Position numbers and translations under genes: made by a program. DNA of 64,000 nucleotides from an uncultured Prevotellaceae bacterium (GTDB lineage: Bacteria > Bacteroidota > Bacteroidia > Bacteroidales > Bacteroidaceae): positions 16,176 through 80,175 of the forward strand of contig CACYKE010000029.1 of assembly GCA_902774925.1 (NCBI GenBank). The letters run 5' to 3'. Under the pieces are notes generated by a model. It had not been told where the DNA came from. It did no database searches and worked only from the letters and a program-made list of their open reading frames with translations. Of the stretch, positions 54,627-62,707 are shown one piece after another (position 1 is the stretch's first letter; each line of letters starts with the position of its first letter).

Positions 54627-57389
54627 ATGGGCAGGAAGTTTTTTTATATTTTGACCGTTTTATTGTTTTCCCTTTCCATCAGCAGTTTTGGCTACGGGAT
54701 TAAGAAGCCGTTTCTTTTCAACGGCGGCACTACGAGTGATGGGATTGTCATCTCCACGCCTGAGATAGACGGCTTCCAGATAACGGAAAAAGGAGGATTA
54801 ACAATCGTAGAAAAGACAGAGAAAGCCACGATGATATTCTCCGTCATTGTTCCGAACGGAAAAATGGCAACCCTTGAATACAACGTCTTCATCAAGTTAA
54901 TGGTAGAAGAGGATAAGAAGCCAGGTAGAACCCGTATAATTAAGTTCACTGCGAAAAAAGATAAGATAGCCAAAACTAGTCTAGGTAAGAACTTACTTGA
55001 CATTAATTCAGATATCATCACTCTTCCTGCCGGAAAGCACTATATTACTCTTGAAGCCAGTTATTCCGCACTAAATTGTATCATGGCTGGTGGCATCAAC
55101 GCCATGTATATTCATGTCCATGATTTCAGCGAAACGAGGTTATTGCGTGAACCGATATGCGGTCAACGAGGTGAAAAAGAGGCTAAATGCGCAGTCTGTG
55201 GCATTGACAGCACCATCTATCTCCCTCCTAAATACACGGATCACAGCCTGAAGGAAAGCGCTACGACCAATACCAGCTGTCTGTCCAATATGGGCAAATT
55301 GCGTATTTGCGAGCACTGTCCCTATTCTGAAATAGAACGCAAAGACAGCATCAAATCTCATGTTTTTGGCGCGGACGACAAATGCACCGTGTGTGGACTG
55401 CACAAGCCTAAGAGTAATGCAGATCATTCGGTGTACGAAGTTTACGATGCCAGTGAGATGCGTATCCTGGCTGAGATGGTTCAGTTGGGCCAAATCCCCG
55501 GTAACATCGGTATTGACATCAAGGGCGACCTGATATTCAGCAATGAAGTCACCATGCTGCCTTTAGGATCCTTCGAACATCCGTTCCAGGGCGTGATCAA
55601 CGGCAACGGACACCGTATTCGCGGCCTCGTCAACTGCTTCCAGGGCATCGACTGCTTAGGCCTCGTGGGCGTAGCTAAGGGAACGCTCAAGTCGCATGCC
55701 GTCATTGCCAACCTCATCTTCGATGCTGAAAACACCATGAAGGGTACAGCCTGCGTAGGCGGTATCGTGGGTTATGCGGCCTATTGCGACATCATCAACT
55801 GTGCCAGTTTCGGCGTATTGGAAGGCCAGAACTATGTCGGAAGTCTCGTAGGATATGCCGACCAGCACGTCACCTTCCAGAATTGTGCGTCCGTATCTCC
55901 TATCAGGACAGCAGGCCACTGGAACCCCATGGCATGCGGTTTGCCATACGGACACATCCTGAACAGCTATGGTGCTGCCACCAACAGCATGGACGGTGAG
56001 CCGGACGAACTGACGACCACCACATTCCGCCACTGTTTCACCACACATGGCGAGGCCGATGGTCTCAAGTTAGTCAGTCGTGACATGATGTCAACATACA
56101 ATATGCTGGAGCTGCTTAATGAAGAAAGTGACTCGACAACCTTCATGATGTCGCAGAATGACTCCTACCCCATTCCGGTGGTCAACACCGACATTAAGGC
56201 CATGCCAAACCCTGACATTCCCACTGTGTGGAATGCCATACCGCGTCGCGTCCAATTGTCAGAGCTTTCGGAGGACGGCGGCATTGAGCTGAGTGAGAAG
56301 GAACGGGAGATAGAGATTATCGGCGGCTATTCCGACGATGACGCTATTGCCGCCTCAGGCACTTCCTTTGAGGAAGTCATCAAGAAAGATTCCGTTGATT
56401 ATGCGGATTTCGATCGCACATACATTGTGACACGCATTGTCTCTGATGAAGAATTTGATGAAGGATTTGAACTGTTCAAACCCATGGACGGAGGCGAGCT
56501 GTTAAGCTTTGAGTCTTATATGCTTTCTCCCGATTCGACCTTTCTCAGAAAGTCGGAATACCTTCTCGTCTCACCTGAAAAGGTAAAGCCAGTAGTAGAG
56601 ACGATTGATGACTGGTCTGGAATGAATGAACAAATCGACGAATACGCCCTCTCCCTCTGGGACAACTCCCGCGAACTTGTGTCGCGTACCATCATCGAGG
56701 ACGAAAATAACATCACCTATCAGGAAAATATCGATGACATCCTAAAGACTAAATGGAACATCAGTACCACATACGACGAGGAGCGCGATGCCACAATCGT
56801 CGAAGTGTATTTGCATAACTATGTTACGGGCGAAATCAGTCTGGAATATAGTACTACGTACAAGCATGATGACTCAGATGAAGATGAGGAAGAAACTCTT
56901 ATAGAATATGTGGACGAGGCGACCAATACCATCCATGCCCTCTTAATCGATCTAGACTCTATCACTGGTGCGGTCATTTCTCGTGAGCACTTTATTCTCG
57001 ATGCCACCAACGAGTGTCTCCTGCAGATTCTTACGGAAAAAATGATTGATGGTCAGCCATACCTGACAGATGGCATTTACTTCGTCTATGATGACGAAGG
57101 TGCTCTTGCGCAGTCTGTGGCTTACGGACCGGAAGATGAGAAAAAGCCTGGAGAAAATCTGCGTCCTTATCTGTATATTGAGTATCTCGGTGTTAGGGAG
57201 ACCAATCCGTATCCTACGGCTATCAAGGTACCCACAGCGGAAAAGCCGTCATTACAGAAGCATACAGATTATAACGTCTACGACATGCATGGCCGTGTGG
57301 TGCGCAAGGTGACTGACGTGCACAATCCGTTCAGCGGTCTTCCCAGAGGACTCTATATCTATCAGGGCTCTAAGTACATTAAGAGGTGA
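54627..57389 (+). CDS. Secreted GLUG-motif protein 2 with T9SS-like C-terminus
   Basis: The 920-aa protein has a signal peptide (MGRKFFYILTVLLFSLSISS), a beta-rich N-terminal domain, Cys-pair modules at about 175-265 ('KCAVCGID', 'RICEHCPY', 'KCTVCGLH'), a GLUG region from about 325 ('INGNGHRIRGL', 'GGIVGYAAYCDIINC', 'GSLVGYADQHVTFQNC') and an acidic region of unknown fold (about 540-870). The end, 'YNVYDMHGRVVRKV' to 'GLPRGLYIYQGSKYIKR', looks like a T9SS type A C-terminal signal, so the protein should be carried to the cell surface. It is probably co-transcribed with the MACPF genes. Confidence 0.75.
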   Translation: MGRKFFYILTVLLFSLSISSFGYGIKKPFLFNGGTTSDGIVISTPEIDGFQITEKGGLTIVEKTEKATMIFSVIVPNGKMATLEYNVFIKLMVEEDKKPGRTRIIKFTAKKDKIAKTSLGKNLLDINSDIITLPAGKHYITLEASYSALNCIMAGGINAMYIHVHDFSETRLLREPICGQRGEKEAKCAVCGIDSTIYLPPKYTDHSLKESATTNTSCLSNMGKLRICEHCPYSEIERKDSIKSHVFGADDKCTVCGLHKPKSNADHSVYEVYDASEMRILAEMVQLGQIPGNIGIDIKGDLIFSNEVTMLPLGSFEHPFQGVINGNGHRIRGLVNCFQGIDCLGLVGVAKGTLKSHAVIANLIFDAENTMKGTACVGGIVGYAAYCDIINCASFGVLEGQNYVGSLVGYADQHVTFQNCASVSPIRTAGHWNPMACGLPYGHILNSYGAATNSMDGEPDELTTTTFRHCFTTHGEADGLKLVSRDMMSTYNMLELLNEESDSTTFMMSQNDSYPIPVVNTDIKAMPNPDIPTVWNAIPRRVQLSELSEDGGIELSEKEREIEIIGGYSDDDAIAASGTSFEEVIKKDSVDYADFDRTYIVTRIVSDEEFDEGFELFKPMDGGELLSFESYMLSPDSTFLRKSEYLLVSPEKVKPVVETIDDWSGMNEQIDEYALSLWDNSRELVSRTIIEDENNITYQENIDDILKTKWNISTTYDEERDATIVEVYLHNYVTGEISLEYSTTYKHDDSDEDEEETLIEYVDEATNTIHALLIDLDSITGAVISREHFILDATNECLLQILTEKMIDGQPYLTDGIYFVYDDEGALAQSVAYGPEDEKKPGENLRPYLYIEYLGVRETNPYPTAIKVPTAEKPSLQKHTDYNVYDMHGRVVRKVTDVHNPFSGLPRGLYIYQGSKYIKR

Positions 57390-57445
57390 GAGGTAAGAGG
57401 TGTGAAAAAAGATAATTGACAATTGGACATTGAACTTTGAACGTT
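57382..57445 (+). repeat. Two heptamer arrays around the junction to the 1753-aa gene
   Basis: Three agaggtR-type units (57382-57402) cover the end and stop of the preceding gene (its last codons AAG AGG TGA). After nine bases a second, degenerate array (57412-57445) ends with gaacttt and gaacgtt right against the ATG at 57446. Confidence 0.75.
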
Positions 57446-60400
57446 ATGAAAACAGGTGGATTATTAGCAGCACTGATGTTGTTTGTCTCTGTCAGCGTAG
57501 GTGCACAAGATTATAACATATTGAAGTCTACTCACTACACCATGGAGCATGGAGGAGTGAGTATTAGTCCCCAGACTTGTGCTGCCGGCGGTACGGCGAA
57601 GGTCGATGTCAACCCTGAAAGTGGCTATGGCTTGTCGAGAGGCCTGTTCTATGCCAAACGAAACGCCAACGGCGGACTAGATGTGACCAGAACGGCCAGA
57701 AACACGAGTTCATATCCGGATGATCGTGGCAACAAGACACAGAACTTCGAGTTCACTATGCCCGATGGCGACGTCGAGGTGTGGGCATTCTTTGCCCCCT
57801 TGGATTCGCTGATTATCCATCAGTATAAATATGCTTATGACAAGTTAAAGCCGCTGTATGGTTTAGCCTACGAAGAAGACAGCATTGCTGTGGTAAAGAA
57901 TTTGCCTAACATGCAAATCGTCTTGATTCCCGTATTGGGCGACGATCATAAAGAAACTCACGAACTGGTGGATGTCGAAGTCACCAATATCAATCCGAGC
58001 CTTGTCATAAAAAGTGCGGATACCGTGAAGATCACGTTGCCAAACACGAACAAGACCGTACATGTCACTCCCATCTTCGGCAAGAAGAATTATGAAGTTG
58101 TTTTGCCCAATAAGTTGGACCACATTCAGGCCACAGAGGTCGATCTTACGCTGGTGACAGATAAGGGCTACATCCCTGCCAATGTAACCATCACGGGCTG
58201 CAAGTCATCGTGGCTTGTGAGCACGGAGCGTCTTGAAGGCGGCGGATGGAAGACCGTTTATCGCTTCAAGATGAATATGGAGAAAGTCACGGTCAAGTAT
58301 AGTGTTGAGGAAGTACATTCTTTCAGTGTCAATGACACCAAGAAATCCAATCGCGTCAAGGCCTTCGTTCCCGAGATGATTCCCGGCTACCCCGGTGTGG
58401 CACGCGAGGGGCAAGAAGTTCCGGTGGTGTTCCTGATGCCTGATACCTTCAGTGTCAGTTACACTGCAACGGGCGCGAGCAATACGGTGGTGTACCACAA
58501 TGTGCTGAAGAACAGCTATGCTGACGAGAGCATGAATAGCTGGACAGATACCTCCAAAAACGACGGCGAGCAACTTCCCGTCAAGACCTTTACCGATTCC
58601 GAAGGCAATAAATTTTGGCGCACTAGCGGAGTCAACAGCATGGAGCAGACTGTGGACCTCAGCAAATACACCTTCCCCGCCAGTGCCTGGGAAAATAACA
58701 AATTGAAGATTGGAGCCATTGCCAGCATCATGCCCTACGGTTCCCGTCTGGCAAAGGTCAGTATCGTATCCGTGGGTAATGGCAAGTCTGAGACTCAGGC
58801 TGTTGCCGACCTTCCCGGAAAGGTGAAGGACTGGGTTACCGAGTGTAAGCTCCTCACCATCGATAGCACAGCCACCAAGGTGAAGATGTTGGTAGAAGGC
58901 CAGGCCGAAGACATTAATAAGCGCAGCTATGAAGGTCCGGCGTTTGACAACCTCTGTCTGCTGCTTCCCACGGATGGCAAGTCCATCAAGAACGAACACG
59001 TGCTTGTCTTCAAGATGGGCAAAACCGACGCCACCATCGAATATACGCCGTCGGGCGAGGAAAGCACAATGCGCATCGTCAATAAAGAGCATGCCACCCT
59101 GACGCTGATCAATACAGCCACTGATGAACAGGGTACCACTATCAAGGCGATAAAAGGTGATGTCATCATCATCAAAGCAAAGGCTGATGATGGATATTGC
59201 ATCAAAGAGGTGTCAATCGATGTTCCTGCCGAGGGGAACACTGGAAGTGCTCCTCGTCGTGGATATGTAGACTTGCCTGATGATGAACCTGAAATCCTGG
59301 AGCCCTGCTCTATTAACATGGCTACCAATGAGACCGTCTTCCGCTACGTCAGAAAAGACGACGACAACCTCGATGTTACTCCGACTGTTGAAAAACAGAA
59401 AGTGATGCTCACAAGCTATATCGGCGGCGAGATCGAGGTCGATAAAGAGTTTGTGAAGACGGGTGAAACCGTCGTTGTCACGGTCAAGCCCAAAGCCGGT
59501 TGCCAGTTAAAGCAAATCAGGACCATCCCTGCCAACGTCGTGCAGTTCCAGGAGGTGAAGGTGGATAAGAACACCGGTGCAGGCACCTATTCCTTTGTCA
59601 TGCCAACCCCTTACATCACGTTGAAAGGCGAGTTTATCGTACCCATTACTACTGCGCAGCAGTTAGATAGTCTCTCACAGCAGTGTGGAACGTTCCGCCT
59701 CGATACCAATCTTAACCTGGGTAACGAATGGAACAAGAAAGAAATTGAACTCATGGGTGATTTCGACGGTAACGGCCACCGTATCACCTACGGAGGCAAT
59801 TGCAGCCTCTTTCACACCATCGAGACAAAAGGCTCCGTTCGCCATCTCTATGTCACCGCAAATTTGAAGGGAGTAAAAATTGGAGCTGAAAGTGAAGACA
59901 ATATAGGTGGCATCTGCAGGTTTAACAAGGGTGTCATCGAAGACTGCGAGGTAAGCGGCTCCGTGAAAAACGAGCGAACGGCTTCCTTCGCCTGCGGTAT
60001 TGCCGGACACAACAGCTCCACTGATGAGGGAGGCACCATCGCTTACTGCCACGTCCTCTGCGACGGCTTAGATGCCCCGATGGTCTATGGCGTGGCCCGT
60101 CAGGGAAAACATGCCGTCATCAGGGACAACGTCTTCAGTGGCATGTTTGTCGCTGGCGACGGACAAGCCTATATGATATGCAACGACCAGGACAGCGTCA
60201 CCATTGAGCGCAATTACTATGTTCCCAATCCGGGCAATTCCAGAGGCGAGCTCTGTCAGGGCGTGACAGCGAAGACGCCTGCCGGTATGACCGACGTAAT
60301 CTATCAGGCCCCCAAGGACTACTACGTCTATATTGCCAGCCTCAAGAGCAAGTACGTGGGCGGCCATGCCATCACGTTCGCCGAGACTGCCAACGTCACA

Positions 60401-62707
60401 CTGCAGCAACTCTCACCAGAGGCCGCCAATGCCGGCACTCTGGTCACCGCAACCGTGAGGGTGGATGGCAACAACCATCTGGAGAGCATCACCATTTCGG
60501 CACCTGACGGAAGCGACGCCTTCCAGTGCCCGTTCACCGACAATACCGAGAACGTCTATACCTTCTCCTTTACCATGCCCGACCATGACGTCCTGATTTC
60601 CGCCAAAATCCAGGTAGGTCAGTACATCTATACCGCCAGCCAGTTTGCAGACCTCCACAACAAGACGGGCCTCTACTACCTGGCCAGGGATATTGACCTG
60701 AACAACTGGGACAAGGAAAGGGCCATCACGCTGAAAGGCACCTTCCACGGCCGCGGTCACACCATCAGGTTCCACAACGAGGGTACCGCCGTAGGACTGT
60801 TCGCCCAAATAGCACCGGGAGCAGAGCTCGAAGGACTGCGTGTGGCCGGCACCATAGTAACCACCAAGAACTGTGGCGGCATCGCCTACGATAACCAGGG
60901 AACCATCCGCAACTGTCATTTCTGTGGCGAAATCAAGAGACTTGCTGGTATTGCTGGTACAGATATGCCTCTTAAGCGCCGTATTGGAGCCCTTATCTTT
61001 AAGAATTCAGGCAATGGCCAGATAGACCACTGCTCTGCCACGGGCGTACTGACCAACACGGGCAATCAGGGCGTTGTCAACAAGAATCCGCTGTACGCTT
61101 TCAGCGGCACGTCGAAAGTCACCAACTGCATCTGGATTAACGAACAAAATGCGACAGCCGACGAGCGTCAGAAGGCACAGGGCAAGCTAAACGAATATCC
61201 TGTCTATGCACAGGGCATCCTCGACCGGATTGACGCCCGCATCGTCACAGGCAACAAGAGCCAGACGGTGACCCATGGCCAGACGCTGGCCGAACTCACC
61301 ATCACCGATGGCGAGCCGTTCGTCTGCACCAGCGACGTCAAGGTCAATCGCGTTATCTACAAGCGTAAGGCCACGAAGCTCTACGACGAGTGGGTACTGC
61401 CGTTTGCATTCACTCAGATTGCCGGCAACGGCACGTTCACCTACCGTGAGGTGATCAAAGAGGACAACCAGCCAAAGCCCGGACCGGTCCACACGCTGAC
61501 CCTCAGCAACAGTCCGCAGCCCGTCGACTATACGTTCAACAAGCCCTGGCTGATGAACAATGGCAGCGATGGTGAGGAAAGGACCTACGTGCTGAGCAAC
61601 GCCGACGGCAGCCCCATCACCATCCAGGCTACCAGCGACCATCGCGTCGCACGCTATGCGTCTGCCTTAGATGTCGGCAATTTCTTTGCCGCCTACGACA
61701 CCATTCCTGCCAATATCGTCAGCAACGAGCTCATGTACGCATGGAATGGCGCTCTGGGAACAGAGGGGGAATTCGTCCTTCCCGACGGCTACACCACCAT
61801 TCAGCCTAACCGCTTCTACCTGCAGTTCTACAGCACTCATTCCAAGAAGACCATCAAGTACGGGCAGACCCAGTGGGCGAAGATGGCCAATGCTAAACCT
61901 GCCACGCAGGCTAAAGCTCCACGACGCCTCTCTGAGGCCGTTTCCGACGGCTGGCAGCCCGTCTTCCTCGACCCGCGCGAGCCGCAGAGCATTACCGAAC
62001 GTATGCTCGACTACTACGACATCGCCTATCTGGTCGATATCAATGGCGAGGTGCTTGCCGAAAATACGGACACGCCGCTCAATGCCGTGTCGCTCGTTTA
62101 TCTGCTGGCCGACGGTTACATGGAACTCCCGCCTGCACTCCCCCTGTTAGTACGTGCCAAGCGTTCCGATGCCACGCCGTTGGTGGACGAGAAGACTGGA
62201 GCAGAACTTGAGGAGCTGCTCGAACAGGCGATGATGGAGGAAGAGGATATCAGCGAGGACTACGACGATGACGAGGACGACTTCGACATACCGCACTACT
62301 GGTGTGCCTCGTTCGACGACCGTCTCGACATCTGGCAGCTGCCGGCTCCTGAGCGCTATGCCGATTTAGCGAAATCTGGTGCTATGCTGTTCAACGACAA
62401 CTACTACAACCAGTCGTTCCTCTATGCCAAGGCCGACGACACCCGTACCACGTCACCCATGAGCTATTGCCTCACGCTGATCAATGCCAACACCTACGAG
62501 CTCCTTCCCCTGTTAGGCGATCGTGTCTTCGTAGAGTTCTTCCAGTTAGCAGAGAGCGAAGACGATGTGACGGGAATCGAGAGCCCAACGGTCAATGGTC
62601 AATGGTCAACGGTCAATGGTCAATGGTATAACCTCAACGGACAACGTGTAGATTCCAAATATAAAGGTATTATTGTTCAAAAAGGACGCAAAATATACAA
62701 ACGATGA
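57446..62707 (+). CDS. Giant secreted protein with InlB-like repeats, GLUG motifs and T9SS-like C-terminus
   Basis: The 1753-aa protein has a signal peptide (MKTGGLLAALMLFVSVSVGAQ). Three segments with 'F-x-MP-x-D/Y-V-x-x-x-A' ends (about residues 102, 716 and 1040) match divergent InlB/Listeria-type repeats. GLUG-like segments lie at about 800-890 ('GGICRFNKGVIEDCEVSG') and 1120-1180 ('GGIAYDNQGTIRNCHF'). An acidic stretch ('EEEDISEDYDDDEDDFD') precedes the end. The last residues, 'YNLNGQRVDSKYKGIIVQKGRKIYKR', resemble the Prevotella T9SS tail. A heptamer array lies next to that signal. Probably a surface adhesin; partners unknown. Its stop overlaps the next ATG (ATGA). Confidence 0.78.
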   Translation: MKTGGLLAALMLFVSVSVGAQDYNILKSTHYTMEHGGVSISPQTCAAGGTAKVDVNPESGYGLSRGLFYAKRNANGGLDVTRTARNTSSYPDDRGNKTQNFEFTMPDGDVEVWAFFAPLDSLIIHQYKYAYDKLKPLYGLAYEEDSIAVVKNLPNMQIVLIPVLGDDHKETHELVDVEVTNINPSLVIKSADTVKITLPNTNKTVHVTPIFGKKNYEVVLPNKLDHIQATEVDLTLVTDKGYIPANVTITGCKSSWLVSTERLEGGGWKTVYRFKMNMEKVTVKYSVEEVHSFSVNDTKKSNRVKAFVPEMIPGYPGVAREGQEVPVVFLMPDTFSVSYTATGASNTVVYHNVLKNSYADESMNSWTDTSKNDGEQLPVKTFTDSEGNKFWRTSGVNSMEQTVDLSKYTFPASAWENNKLKIGAIASIMPYGSRLAKVSIVSVGNGKSETQAVADLPGKVKDWVTECKLLTIDSTATKVKMLVEGQAEDINKRSYEGPAFDNLCLLLPTDGKSIKNEHVLVFKMGKTDATIEYTPSGEESTMRIVNKEHATLTLINTATDEQGTTIKAIKGDVIIIKAKADDGYCIKEVSIDVPAEGNTGSAPRRGYVDLPDDEPEILEPCSINMATNETVFRYVRKDDDNLDVTPTVEKQKVMLTSYIGGEIEVDKEFVKTGETVVVTVKPKAGCQLKQIRTIPANVVQFQEVKVDKNTGAGTYSFVMPTPYITLKGEFIVPITTAQQLDSLSQQCGTFRLDTNLNLGNEWNKKEIELMGDFDGNGHRITYGGNCSLFHTIETKGSVRHLYVTANLKGVKIGAESEDNIGGICRFNKGVIEDCEVSGSVKNERTASFACGIAGHNSSTDEGGTIAYCHVLCDGLDAPMVYGVARQGKHAVIRDNVFSGMFVAGDGQAYMICNDQDSVTIERNYYVPNPGNSRGELCQGVTAKTPAGMTDVIYQAPKDYYVYIASLKSKYVGGHAITFAETANVTLQQLSPEAANAGTLVTATVRVDGNNHLESITISAPDGSDAFQCPFTDNTENVYTFSFTMPDHDVLISAKIQVGQYIYTASQFADLHNKTGLYYLARDIDLNNWDKERAITLKGTFHGRGHTIRFHNEGTAVGLFAQIAPGAELEGLRVAGTIVTTKNCGGIAYDNQGTIRNCHFCGEIKRLAGIAGTDMPLKRRIGALIFKNSGNGQIDHCSATGVLTNTGNQGVVNKNPLYAFSGTSKVTNCIWINEQNATADERQKAQGKLNEYPVYAQGILDRIDARIVTGNKSQTVTHGQTLAELTITDGEPFVCTSDVKVNRVIYKRKATKLYDEWVLPFAFTQIAGNGTFTYREVIKEDNQPKPGPVHTLTLSNSPQPVDYTFNKPWLMNNGSDGEERTYVLSNADGSPITIQATSDHRVARYASALDVGNFFAAYDTIPANIVSNELMYAWNGALGTEGEFVLPDGYTTIQPNRFYLQFYSTHSKKTIKYGQTQWAKMANAKPATQAKAPRRLSEAVSDGWQPVFLDPREPQSITERMLDYYDIAYLVDINGEVLAENTDTPLNAVSLVYLLADGYMELPPALPLLVRAKRSDATPLVDEKTGAELEELLEQAMMEEEDISEDYDDDEDDFDIPHYWCASFDDRLDIWQLPAPERYADLAKSGAMLFNDNYYNQSFLYAKADDTRTTSPMSYCLTLINANTYELLPLLGDRVFVEFFQLAESEDDVTGIESPTVNGQWSTVNGQWYNLNGQRVDSKYKGIIVQKGRKIYKR
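62590..62624 (+). repeat. Heptamer array inside the 3' coding region of the 1753-aa gene
   Basis: Five 7-bp units (ggtcaat four times, ggtcaac once) lie within the coding sequence and encode VNGQWSTVNGQW, just before the YNLNGQRV motif. Since 7 is not a multiple of 3, gain or loss of one unit would shift the frame and remove the sorting signal. Confidence 0.92.
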
